From the NCBI GenBank assembly GCA_910586985.1, contig CAJUKK010000006.1, positions 88,615 through 152,614 of the forward strand: 64,000 nt of DNA. Direction: 5' to 3'. Below, piece by piece: positions 33,613 through 42,156 of the stretch. The position numbers were made by a program, and so were the translations under genes. The notes beneath the pieces are model-generated. The model had not been told where the DNA came from. It saw only the letters and a program-made list of their open reading frames with translations, and ran no database searches. Source of the DNA: an uncultured Christensenellaceae bacterium (GTDB taxonomy: Bacteria > Bacillota > Clostridia > Christensenellales > Borkfalkiaceae). Position 1 is the stretch's first letter. Each line of letters begins with the position of its first letter.

Positions 33613-34500
33613 TCAATCTTCAAGATAAAGCTTTAAACTTTCGATCGTGCGTTCGAGGTCTTCGAGCCGCTCCCCGTCTTCCGTAGAACCCATCTTTTCG
33701 TTCTCGCGACACAGTCTGTTTGCAACGAGCAATTTACGACCGACCATGAGCGCGACGACGAGCGATACGAACGTCAATCCTCCGAACACGCCCGTTAAAA
33801 TAAGCGGAATGTTCGTTGTCGTCCGCACGATAAAGTACGCGCTTACGGCAATGCCGACGATCATGAGAAACACGACTGCCGCCGCGACCGCCGTACGGAC
33901 AAGATAATATTTGCGGTTTTCTGCAAACGCGCCCCGCCGCGACGCCTGCCCCGCCGCAACCGTCTCCCTCAGCGGCTCCGCCTCCCGTTCCGCGTCCGAA
34001 AGCTGCGCCTGTAACCGCTCGCCGACCTTCCCGCGGACGTACGCTTTGACTTCGTCGTTCGCCGCAGAAAATTCTTCCGCTTTCTCCGGTTCGGAGAATA
34101 CTCCGTCGTCTTTAAAATTTTTCGTCCGGCAAATCCAAAGTCCCTTTTGCGCTTCGACGTTATCGGGATCGTATAAAAGAGCCTGCATATAAAACGGCTC
34201 TGCTGCCTCCCAATTTCCGCCGATGCGTTCGTTATTCCCGTCCTCTATGAGCCGCGCGCAAGTCAGACGCGCCTCTTCCTGCGCCTTTTCGCGGCGCTCC
34301 ATCTCGCGCTTTAACTGGCTCGGCGTAAGACCTACGAGATCTTCGTCGTACTCTCCGTCCTCTTCGGGAAGATCGAATACGATCTCACTCTCCTCCGTTT
34401 CCTCGCCGTCGCCTTCCGTAGCATCCTCGATCCCGCCGACAACGTTGCGTTTTACTTTGATCTTTCTCAATTCCTCGTCGTCCAGCTCTCTGTGTTCCAT
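33613..34500 (-). CDS. Uncharacterised two-TM protein with TPR-like segment
   Basis: A 295-residue protein of unknown role. The N-terminal 60 residues are very acidic (EDATEGDGEETEESE). Residues about 80-118 read like one tetratricopeptide unit (IGGNWEAAEPFYMQALLYDPDNVEAQKG). Two TM helices sit at about 203-227 and 233-254, and the protein ends in a charged helix. GGAG seven bases before ATG 34500 and a ten-base gap after ispE show that it is the second gene of that transcript. I recognise no family. Confidence 0.6.
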   Translation of the reverse strand: MEHRELDDEELRKIKVKRNVVGGIEDATEGDGEETEESEIVFDLPEEDGEYDEDLVGLTPSQLKREMERREKAQEEARLTCARLIEDGNNERIGGNWEAAEPFYMQALLYDPDNVEAQKGLWICRTKNFKDDGVFSEPEKAEEFSAANDEVKAYVRGKVGERLQAQLSDAEREAEPLRETVAAGQASRRGAFAENRKYYLVRTAVAAAVVFLMIVGIAVSAYFIVRTTTNIPLILTGVFGGLTFVSLVVALMVGRKLLVANRLCRENEKMGSTEDGERLEDLERTIESLKLYLED

Positions 34501-34510
34501 AATGACTCCT

Positions 34511-35425
34511 TTATAATTCGCGTTCCTCTTCGCTCAGCGAAAAAGGATTGCGGAATTTCTTTGATTTTTCCATCTTGGGCGAGCACGTATGCGAGACGAG
34601 CACGCGATGCTTTCCCCGATATCTGCTCTTTGCCCACGACGCTAGCTCCTCCGTTTCGAACACGGCAAACACGCCGCTGCCCGATCCCGTCATGCACGCG
34701 CCCCACGGCGAAAAACTCTCGGCCTCGGCGAGCGCTTCCTCCACGTCCGATAAGAGTACGCGCGCCGCAGGATACAGATCGTTTTTGAGCGACGCGCAAA
34801 ACGCCTGTAAATCGCCCTTTTGTAAAAGCGACAGCGAAAGCGCGCTATCCGCGCCGTCACCTTTCAACGTATCGGACAAGCGGTAACACGCCGCAGTCGA
34901 AACCCCCTCTTTGGGCAAGACGAGCAGCAGCGCAAGTCTGGGAAATTCGCCGAGAAACCGCACCTCTTCGCCCCGTCCCGCCATACGGGCAAATCCGCCC
35001 GTGAGCATATAACCCGTATCGCTGCCCAGCTCGTCCGCAAGCGATTTCAGCGCGCCGGAATCGGCAATTCCGTAAAGTTTGGCAAGCGCATTGAGCACGC
35101 CTGCCGCATCTGCCGAAGACCCGCCGAGTCCCGCCCCTACGGGAATATTTTTATAAATCGTAATATCCGCGCCGGAAGTGCCGAACGCTTGAACGAATTT
35201 TTCCCCTGCGCGTTGCGCGTTGTTCTCCTCGGGAGAAATGCTCTCGCTTCCCATGCCGTGCATAAACACGCGCACAAGTTTATCCTTGCGTTTTTTTACG
35301 ACGATACGGTCGAAAAGATCAATCGTACAGACAAGAGAATCGAGCGTATGATATTCCCCCCGCCGCCCTGTAAGCGCAAGCGTTAAATTGATTTTAGCAT
35401 ACGCATTCAACCGTACCGTATTCAT
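34511..35425 (-). CDS. ispE: 4-diphosphocytidyl-2-C-methyl-D-erythritol kinase
   Basis: A 304-residue GHMP kinase of the MEP isoprenoid pathway. NAYAKINLTLALTGRR near the start, the ATP loop PVGAGLGGSSADAAGVLNAL (in parts, about 90-110) and the C-terminal GACMTGSGSGVFAVF are diagnostic. I start at ATG 35425. The alternative ATG 35434 lies inside the -10 box of the promoter at 35433-35461, whose predicted start falls at 35426-35425, so the mRNA appears leaderless. No ribosome site is present for either ATG. Confidence 0.92.
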   Translation of the reverse strand: MNTVRLNAYAKINLTLALTGRRGEYHTLDSLVCTIDLFDRIVVKKRKDKLVRVFMHGMGSESISPEENNAQRAGEKFVQAFGTSGADITIYKNIPVGAGLGGSSADAAGVLNALAKLYGIADSGALKSLADELGSDTGYMLTGGFARMAGRGEEVRFLGEFPRLALLLVLPKEGVSTAACYRLSDTLKGDGADSALSLSLLQKGDLQAFCASLKNDLYPAARVLLSDVEEALAEAESFSPWGACMTGSGSGVFAVFETEELASWAKSRYRGKHRVLVSHTCSPKMEKSKKFRNPFSLSEEEREL

Positions 35426-35432
35426 ATTCCCC

Positions 35433-35461
35433 ATTGTAACATAAATATCCTAAGAATGCAA
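35433..35461 (-). promoter_or_regulatory. Promoter of ispE, predicted leaderless
   Basis: Minus strand TTGCAT (35456-35461), 17 bases, TACAAT (35433-35438) with an extended TG. Seven bases separate the -10 box from ATG 35425. Confidence 0.65.
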
Positions 35462-35543
35462 CATATTCTCGATTACGCGCGGATAAAACTCGCGCCGCCC
35501 AATAAATTTCCTCAAAAAGTTTTCACGAATTTTTCACAATGAC

Positions 35544-35573
35544 TTGACCTCGTATTGTTAAGTATGATATAAT
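35544..35573 (+). promoter_or_regulatory. Promoter of the zinc-ribbon/InlB-repeat gene
   Basis: TTGACC (35544-35549), 18 bases, TATAAT (35568-35573) with an extended TG. Confidence 0.72.
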
Positions 35574-35604
35574 AAAAAATAAAAATTATACGGAGGACTC
35601 CATC

Positions 35605-38600
35605 ATGTATCATTGTTCCCAATGCGGCACGGATTTCGAAGGAAATTTCTGTCCCAATTGCGGCACGAAGCGGCAGGAAATCACGGCATGCCCTGCTTGC
35701 GGAGCGCAGGTGAAAACGGGTGCGAAGTTCTGCGGTGAATGCGGCGCAAGACTCGCCGCAGGGCAGCAATTAACGCCCCCCCCCCAGAACAACTTAACCG
35801 CTGATCCCGCGCAATCTGCCGCACAAAACGCCGTTCGGCAAGAAGTTGCGGCGGCACAGGCAACGCCTGTTGCAAGCGCGCAGGTATCCACTCGCGCGGC
35901 GAATCCCGCACAAGGCGGAATCGCAAAACTTTACGGTTATTTGTTCTACCTTCCCTGTATTCTCTTTTCGGTACTTTCCGTACTGCTCTTCCTCTTCTTC
36001 CTCGGCGACTACGGTTCCGTCTCTTTTTTGGGCGAGACCATGGGCACGGGAAGTCTTTACAATCTCCTCAGCGAGAGCGACACTCTTGAAATGTCCGGCT
36101 ACGGCGGCACTGTTTATACTCTGCTCGCGCTTGCGGTTCTCTCGATTATATTCTCCATTGTATTTCTCACACTTACGCTCAACAAGGCAAACCGTTCCAA
36201 AACGGTAACGCTCGGCGGAAAACCTCTGTACCGTGCTACGGTGCTGGCGCACGTTTCGTTCGTTCTTTATTTTATTCTCTTTATCGTCGGTTGCGTCGGA
36301 GCGGGTCAGGTCGGCGGAGACGAACTCGACGCGGGCGCGCCGCTCGTATGCACGATCGTATTTTCCGTCATCTTCGGACTGCTCGCAGGCGGTTCGATCG
36401 TTGCAAGATGGATTCTCGGCAAAAAGATGCCCGAACTTGCGGAAAATGAAAAAGCGGCTATGCAAGCGCAGACAGACGCCGCGCTGCAAAAGCGCAATGG
36501 GACACAGACGGCAAACAAAACCGCGGCAGGCGTAGCGGTTTCGTCAGACGCGCTTTCCGATGCGCAGACTTTGAACACGATCAAAGACATCAAACGCCTC
36601 GTACGCCGCAGAAGACTCTCGTCTCTGTTCGGCTTTTCCATTCTTTGCCCGCTCGTCGGCATTATCGGAATGTTTGCAACGCTCGGCAGAAAAATATGGG
36701 ATTGGAATCCTGCGCAGATCGAGCACGAACATAAGACGCTTGTCGGGCGCATTGTGCTCAACAGCATATTCGCAATATTCAGCATCGGCTACGGAATATT
36801 CTTTCTCGTATTTATGCTGCCGATGATCACGGATGGCGGACACTTGCCGATCTGGGTAAGCAACATATTCCAAAGCATGAGCGCACTCTTTTTCCTCATC
36901 GGATTCCTTCACTTCTGCGGAATTATTTTAGCGGCGTGCGCATTCTCGCCGCTCAGACGCCTCGGCGTTGCGTTCTATGGTAAGGAACAGCCGAGCTGCC
37001 TCATCGATCAGCCGATCCTCTCCATGAAGGATCTTAAAGAGAACGAACTCCAATCAACGGCGGTCAAAAAGAAGTTTATCGACGGTATACTCATTTCCGT
37101 CGTCTGTCTCGTTATGGCGGCGATCATCGGCATCGGCAGCTTTATCGGTTCTCTGTTCCTGGGTAACAGTTTCCCCGTAAAAGCGGCGAAAAGCCTTCAG
37201 CTCGGCGACTATCGCTCGTACGTTCTCGAATCGATGGGCGACCCCGACGAGCCGGCGAAAGAGGAAGATTACGATAAAGCTTCGTCTTTCCACTATTACA
37301 GCGGCGAAATCAAAGGGCTCATGCAAGACATGGAAAACCTTGAAAAAGAGCTGGAAAAAGCAATGGAATCTCTTTTGAAAGGCGAAATGAGCGAATCCGA
37401 ATTTATGAAAAAAGAGGCGGAGCTCGAGAAAAAAGCGGAAGATATCGAAAAGAAAGCAAAACAAATCGAATCTTATCAGGAGATTGTCGTCTACTTTGGA
37501 AACAATTCTTCCGATTACGTGAGCGAAGTTGCGATCAACACGAACATAAATCCCAACGCCACGGGCGACAATTACAAAACCGTCCGCGACGTTACGCTGA
37601 ATAAAACGTCTCTCTCGGCAAGCGATCTCTCCGATATTATCAACGGCAATTCGAACAACTCTTCGCGTCTCTCCGCAAAGATCAATTATACGGACGAAAG
37701 CTATCGCAACATCTATGTGCCTGCAAGCGCGCTCATGAACGCGGAACCCGCAAGCGGCACAAATATGTATAAACTCAAGTGGCAGGATAACTGGATTTCC
37801 CCCACGAATTACTACGAAGCGACGATCAAGATCGAATCGGGCAGCATTGTGCAAAAATACACTGTATCGTTCGAACTCAACGGCGGAAGGTACAACGGAT
37901 CAAGCTATATCGATGATATAAAATGCAATAAAGGCGACTCACTTTATCTTCCCGAACCGACAAAGAGCGGCTGCGCTTTCGACGGTTGGTATACAAGTTC
38001 GAATTTCTACGAATACGACAAAATAAGCGATTATAATTTCTATCCCGAAAGCGACTGTACGCTGTATGCAAAGTGGATCAGCGAATACACCGTATCCTTC
38101 GAGCTCAACGGCGGAAGGTACAACGGCTGGAGCTATATCGACGACGCTGTCTGCGAATCGGGCGATTACGTTTCTCTGTACACTCCGACAAAGAGCGGCT
38201 ATAAATTCGACGGTTGGTACACGAGTGCGAGTTTTTCTCCTTCGAGCAAGGTGACGGGATCTCGTTTCTACCCCGAAAGCAATTGCACGCTGTACGCAAA
38301 GTGGATCAGCGAATATACCGTATCGTTCGAGCTCAACGGCGGCAGATACAACGGATCGAGCTATATCGACGATGCCGTCTGCGAATCGGGAAGTTCCGTC
38401 TTGCTGCCCACTCCGACCAAGAACGGATTTACATTCGGCGGTTGGTACACCAATTCGGACTTTACCTCTTCGAGCAAGATCCCCACGAATTCTTTCACCC
38501 CTACCGCAAACCGCACGCTGTATGCACAATGGACTTGCACGGTGACCTTCCAACTCAACGGCGGATGGTATAACGGTTCTACAAACGATTATACGCAAAC

Positions 38601-39183
38601 GTGCACGGAAAACAATTATATTTCTATCATTACCCCCACGCGCAGCGACTATAAATTCGACGGATGGTATACAAATTCGGGATTTACTTCTTCAAGCAAG
38701 GTAACGGTTACTTCCTATTACCCCTCGGGCAACACGACTCTGTACGCAAAGTGGACGAGTGTCTCACAAAATCCGTATACGATTTCGACCGACCTCGGAA
38801 GTCAGACAATATCATCGCCTGATAACGTACTCAGCGGAAAAACAAGGAAAACTTTCCTGATCAGCGGTTCGAGTTACATATCAAACAGTAAAAATATTGA
38901 CAATTCCGCAGCCGTAATGGGAATTACCGCCAACTCCGCTTGTACCGTCTCGTTTAATTGGAGCGTTTCATCCGAAAGCAATTACGATAAGCTGTATATC
39001 TGGGTCGTAAGTTCCGGAAAAACGACAACCAAGGTCAACGGCGTATCCGGTTCTCAGACAAATTCCTTAAATCTTACGCTCAACGCAGGAGAGGAACTGT
39101 ACATTGCCTATATTAAAGACGGCAGTCAATCAGACAATAACGATCAGGTTACGATATCAAACCTTTCCGTTCAGGCAAAGTAA
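35605..39183 (+). CDS. Membrane protein with zinc ribbons and InlB-type repeats
   Basis: A 1192-residue chimera. Residues 1-50 hold two zinc-ribbon units (CSQCGTDFEGNFCPNC; CPACGAQ-x(9)-CGECG). A Gln/Ala/Pro linker follows, which is encoded across a run of ten C. About six TM helices lie between residues 105 and 530. A BamE-like GDYRSYVLESMGDPDEP segment and a Lys/Glu coiled coil occur at about 570-625. Four repeats of 74-76 residues (starts about 752, 828, 904, 978; pattern TVSFELNGGRYNG ... FDGWYT ... LYAKW) are Listeria-Bacteroides/InlB-B type. A final beta domain (about 1060-1192) closes it. Cytosolic ribbons with surface repeats is the likely topology. GGAGGACTCCATC precedes ATG. Function unknown. 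Confidence 0.8.
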   Translation: MYHCSQCGTDFEGNFCPNCGTKRQEITACPACGAQVKTGAKFCGECGARLAAGQQLTPPPQNNLTADPAQSAAQNAVRQEVAAAQATPVASAQVSTRAANPAQGGIAKLYGYLFYLPCILFSVLSVLLFLFFLGDYGSVSFLGETMGTGSLYNLLSESDTLEMSGYGGTVYTLLALAVLSIIFSIVFLTLTLNKANRSKTVTLGGKPLYRATVLAHVSFVLYFILFIVGCVGAGQVGGDELDAGAPLVCTIVFSVIFGLLAGGSIVARWILGKKMPELAENEKAAMQAQTDAALQKRNGTQTANKTAAGVAVSSDALSDAQTLNTIKDIKRLVRRRRLSSLFGFSILCPLVGIIGMFATLGRKIWDWNPAQIEHEHKTLVGRIVLNSIFAIFSIGYGIFFLVFMLPMITDGGHLPIWVSNIFQSMSALFFLIGFLHFCGIILAACAFSPLRRLGVAFYGKEQPSCLIDQPILSMKDLKENELQSTAVKKKFIDGILISVVCLVMAAIIGIGSFIGSLFLGNSFPVKAAKSLQLGDYRSYVLESMGDPDEPAKEEDYDKASSFHYYSGEIKGLMQDMENLEKELEKAMESLLKGEMSESEFMKKEAELEKKAEDIEKKAKQIESYQEIVVYFGNNSSDYVSEVAINTNINPNATGDNYKTVRDVTLNKTSLSASDLSDIINGNSNNSSRLSAKINYTDESYRNIYVPASALMNAEPASGTNMYKLKWQDNWISPTNYYEATIKIESGSIVQKYTVSFELNGGRYNGSSYIDDIKCNKGDSLYLPEPTKSGCAFDGWYTSSNFYEYDKISDYNFYPESDCTLYAKWISEYTVSFELNGGRYNGWSYIDDAVCESGDYVSLYTPTKSGYKFDGWYTSASFSPSSKVTGSRFYPESNCTLYAKWISEYTVSFELNGGRYNGSSYIDDAVCESGSSVLLPTPTKNGFTFGGWYTNSDFTSSSKIPTNSFTPTANRTLYAQWTCTVTFQLNGGWYNGSTNDYTQTCTENNYISIITPTRSDYKFDGWYTNSGFTSSSKVTVTSYYPSGNTTLYAKWTSVSQNPYTISTDLGSQTISSPDNVLSGKTRKTFLISGSSYISNSKNIDNSAAVMGITANSACTVSFNWSVSSESNYDKLYIWVVSSGKTTTKVNGVSGSQTNSLNLTLNAGEELYIAYIKDGSQSDNNDQVTISNLSVQAK
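35776..35785 (+). repeat. Poly-C tract of ten within the coding region
   Basis: Ten consecutive C encode Pro-Pro-Pro-Gln at about residues 58-61. Gain or loss of one base would shift the frame ahead of all TM helices and repeats, so this is a candidate phase-variation site. Confidence 0.85.
37858..38760 (+). repeat. Four tandem InlB-B/Flg_new-type coding repeats
   Basis: Units of about 228 bases begin near 37858, 38086, 38314 and 38536. The second and third are most alike at the DNA level (GAGCTCAACGGCGG, AGCTATATCGACGA), and the fourth is the most diverged. Each encodes one beta-grasp-like unit of the surface region. Confidence 0.85.
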
Positions 39184-39207
39184 ACCAATGCTTTGTCAAA
39201 GGCAATC

Positions 39208-39245
39208 AAAAACCGCCGCGGCAAATAATCGCCGCGGCGGTTCTC
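39208..39245. terminator. Bidirectional terminator at the gyrA 3' end
   Basis: CCGCCGCGGC and GCCGCGGCGG form a 10-bp GC-only stem. Five T follow on the minus strand (gyrA side) and TTCTCTATTTTT on the plus strand. Confidence 0.85.
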
Positions 39246-39255
39246 TATTTTTCCA

Positions 39256-41811
39256 TTATTCGTTATCGGTATCTGCTGCCTCTTCAACCGGCACGTCTGC
39301 CGCCGTCTCCTCGGGCGCGGCAACCTCCGCCTCCTCGTCCTTTTCGGTCACAGCGACCGTCGCAACGACGCCGTCTTTGAGATTCATCAGCCGCACGCCG
39401 CGCGTGTTGCGTCCGATTCTCGAAATCGCCTCCGCGTGCATACGAATGATTATTCCCGCAGACGATACGAGCATAATATCCGAATCGTCGTTGACGAGTT
39501 TCATATTGACGAGCATACCCGTCTTTTCGTTAAACACGCCCGCTTTAATCCCTTTACCGGCGCGCGATTGGATACGGTAATCCTCGGGATCTGTGCGTTT
39601 TCCGTAACCTTTTTCCGAAACGGTTAGAATATCAAACCCTTCTTTTAAAACCAACATATCGACAACGGCGTCGTTTTTCGTAAGGTTGATCGCTTTTACA
39701 CCCATGGTGTCTCTTCCCATGGGGCGCACGTCGCTCTCGGGGAAACGGATACATTTTCCCGAATGGCTCGCGATAACGATCTCATCCTCGCCTTCCGCAA
39801 TATGCGCCGAAATAAGCTCGTCGTCCTCATTGATTTTAATGGCGATCTTTCCGCTGCGAAGAATGCGTTTGAATTCCTTCATCGCCGTCTTTTTGATGAG
39901 CCCGTTCTTCGTCGCCATGACGATATAACCCTTGCTCTCTTCATGTATCGGCAAAATTGCGGCAATCTTTTCTCCCGCGTCGATCTGAACAATATTCACG
40001 ATCGCTCTGCCGCGCGCCGTACGGTTTGCCTCGGGAATCTCGTAACCTTTGATCGAATATACCTTACCGAAATTAGAGAACAACAGAATGGGATCGTGCG
40101 TCGAACAGACAAACATCTGCTCCACAAAGTCGTCCTCTTTGGGTCTATGTCCCGTAATGCCCACGCCGCCGCGGTGCTGTGCGCGGTATTCGGCAACGGG
40201 AATACGTTTCACGTAACCGCCGTGCGTCATGGAGATGACGACGTCCTCAACGTCGATGAGATCCTCGTCCTCTATCTGACCGAAATCGACGGATATTTCC
40301 GTTCTGCGTTCGGAGGGATATTTTGCCTTGATCTGAAGAAGATCGGCTCGGATAATCTCATACACGCGCGATTCGTTCGCAAGAATATCTTTGAGATCGG
40401 CGATCGTCGCGTGGAGTGCGGCGAGTTCGTCTTTAAGCTTTTCCACTTCGAGAGCGGTCAGACGCTGTAAGCGCATTTCGAGAATCGCATTCGCCTGTTT
40501 CTCGGAAAGCGCAAACGCCGAAGTCAGCTTTTCCGTCGCCTCGTTTTTATCCTTGGACTGTTTGATGATCGCGATCACTTCGTCGATGCTGGCAAGCGCG
40601 ATTACAAGTCCCTCTATGATGTGCGCGCGCTCCTCCGTTTTGGCGAGTTCGAAACGCGTACGACGGACGATAACTTCTTTCTGGTGCGCAAGATAGTACG
40701 TTAAAATTTCGCGCAAATTCAGAACCTTGGGCTCGGTGCCGTTTTCGACGAGCGCAAGCAGTATAATGCCGTCGGAAATCTGCAAGTTCGTATGTTTATA
40801 GAGCGAGTTTAAAACGACCTGCGCGTTCGCATCCTTTTTACACTCGATCACGATCCGCATACCGTCTCTTCCCGATTCCTCGCGGATATCCGAAATCCCC
40901 TCCAAGCGCTTATCCCGCACCATATTGGCAATCGTTTCGATCAGCTGCGCTTTATTGACCTGATAGGGAATTTCCGTTACGACGATGCGCGAACGAAGAT
41001 TTCCGCCCGTGCCGTGCTCCTCTATCTCGCACTTGGAACGGATTACGATATTGCCCTGTCCCGTGCGGTACGCCTTCCGGATACCGCTTCTTCCCATTAT
41101 GATGCCGCCCGTCGGGAAATCGGGCGCGGGAATATAATTCATGAGTTCGTCTACGGAAATTTCGGGATTGTCGATCATGGCAATCGTACCGTCGATAACC
41201 TCTGCAAGATTATGCGGCGGAATATTCGTCGCCATACCGACGGCGATACCGTCCGAACCGTTTACGAGCAGGTTGGGAAAGCGCGCCGTGAGCACGGCGG
41301 GTTCCATCTCGTTTCCGTCGAAATTGGGGAAGAAGTCCACCGTCTCTTTATCGAGATCCTTGAGCATTTCCGCGGCAAGTTTGGTAAGACGCGCCTCGGT
41401 ATAACGCATTGCCGCAGGAGGATCGCCGTCGACGGAGCCGAAGTTTCCGTGCCCGTCCACAAGGGGAAAGTTAATGGAGAAGTCCTGCGCAAGACGAACG
41501 AGCGCATCGTAAACGGACGAATCGCCGTGCGGGTGGTATTTACCCAAAACGTCGCCGACGATACGGGCGCATTTACGGTACGACTTGTCGTTATACAGTC
41601 CCATCTCGTGCATAGAGTACAGAATTCTTCTGTGCACGGGTTTTAAGCCGTCCCGAACGTCGGGAATAGCGCGCGACTTGTTGACCGCCATCGCGTAGGA
41701 AATGAAGGAGCGTTTTAGCTCGTCGTCCACTTCGACGTCGAGTATCTTCGTCATTGCAAGCGTCTTTTTAAATTCTTCGGTGAGCTCGGGGCTCGTCTCT
41801 TTTTTTGCCAT
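39256..41811 (-). CDS. gyrA: DNA gyrase subunit A
   Basis: An 851-residue topoisomerase II subunit that introduces negative supercoils together with GyrB. Catalytic tyrosine Y137 lies in AAMRYTEARL. The quinolone region reads HPHGDSSVYDALVR with S98 and D102 (E. coli positions 83 and 87), that is, the sensitive type. The GyrA-box is present as QHRGGVG at about residues 560-566, which distinguishes it from ParC. Six C-terminal blades and an acidic Glu/Ala tail follow. It lies downstream of gyrB with a 345-base spacer that holds a repeat element, so the pair is not tightly spaced. Confidence 0.96.
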   Translation of the reverse strand: MAKKETSPELTEEFKKTLAMTKILDVEVDDELKRSFISYAMAVNKSRAIPDVRDGLKPVHRRILYSMHEMGLYNDKSYRKCARIVGDVLGKYHPHGDSSVYDALVRLAQDFSINFPLVDGHGNFGSVDGDPPAAMRYTEARLTKLAAEMLKDLDKETVDFFPNFDGNEMEPAVLTARFPNLLVNGSDGIAVGMATNIPPHNLAEVIDGTIAMIDNPEISVDELMNYIPAPDFPTGGIIMGRSGIRKAYRTGQGNIVIRSKCEIEEHGTGGNLRSRIVVTEIPYQVNKAQLIETIANMVRDKRLEGISDIREESGRDGMRIVIECKKDANAQVVLNSLYKHTNLQISDGIILLALVENGTEPKVLNLREILTYYLAHQKEVIVRRTRFELAKTEERAHIIEGLVIALASIDEVIAIIKQSKDKNEATEKLTSAFALSEKQANAILEMRLQRLTALEVEKLKDELAALHATIADLKDILANESRVYEIIRADLLQIKAKYPSERRTEISVDFGQIEDEDLIDVEDVVISMTHGGYVKRIPVAEYRAQHRGGVGITGHRPKEDDFVEQMFVCSTHDPILLFSNFGKVYSIKGYEIPEANRTARGRAIVNIVQIDAGEKIAAILPIHEESKGYIVMATKNGLIKKTAMKEFKRILRSGKIAIKINEDDELISAHIAEGEDEIVIASHSGKCIRFPESDVRPMGRDTMGVKAINLTKNDAVVDMLVLKEGFDILTVSEKGYGKRTDPEDYRIQSRAGKGIKAGVFNEKTGMLVNMKLVNDDSDIMLVSSAGIIIRMHAEAISRIGRNTRGVRLMNLKDGVVATVAVTEKDEEAEVAAPEETAADVPVEEAADTDNE

Positions 41812-41825
41812 AAAATACTCCTGTT

Positions 41826-42156
41826 CACACTTTTATTACTCTACGCCTTGTCCTCTTTCTACGGTCGGCGATAGCCGTTGCCCGCTTTCATGAAACTTCG
41901 CTCGCGCATGGAAAGCGTTTCGTAATGCAACAAAACGTCGTAATTGTTAAGGTCGTGAAATTTTCTGACAGCGAAGTGCACGCACGGAAAATAATTCGCC
42001 TTGAAAATTTTCGTCATTATTCCGCCGTCCGCCCAAATTTATCAAATCTCTTTGACTTGCCGTCTTTTAAGGCGATCAATGCGTGCGTCTGAACATTGTA
42101 AAAATTAATGCGTTACTTAAATTCAGAGAAATTTGTCCAAAAACAAATTTCGCGAA
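41826..42156 (-). repeat. Dispersed intergenic element, copy A (gyrB-gyrA)
   Basis: The whole spacer aligns with the spacer upstream of uvrA. In the minus-strand direction it begins at the gyrB stop with a hairpin (AAATTTGT/ACAAATTT). It then has a block matching copy B (GCACG-AT-ATCGCCTT, CAAG-CAAAG) and a 52-codon open frame (42017-41859) containing VRKFHDLNNYDVLLHYETLS, which resembles VRKALPPLSNHDVLFDYKTPS of copy B. The same place can fold into CGTTTTG/CGAAACG. No ribosome site is obvious for the frame, and its nature is unknown. Confidence 0.6.

Noticed and set aside
39433..41811. Quinolone-resistance changes in gyrA
   Set aside because: The region reads HPHGDSSVYD with S and D at the two key positions, the sensitive form.
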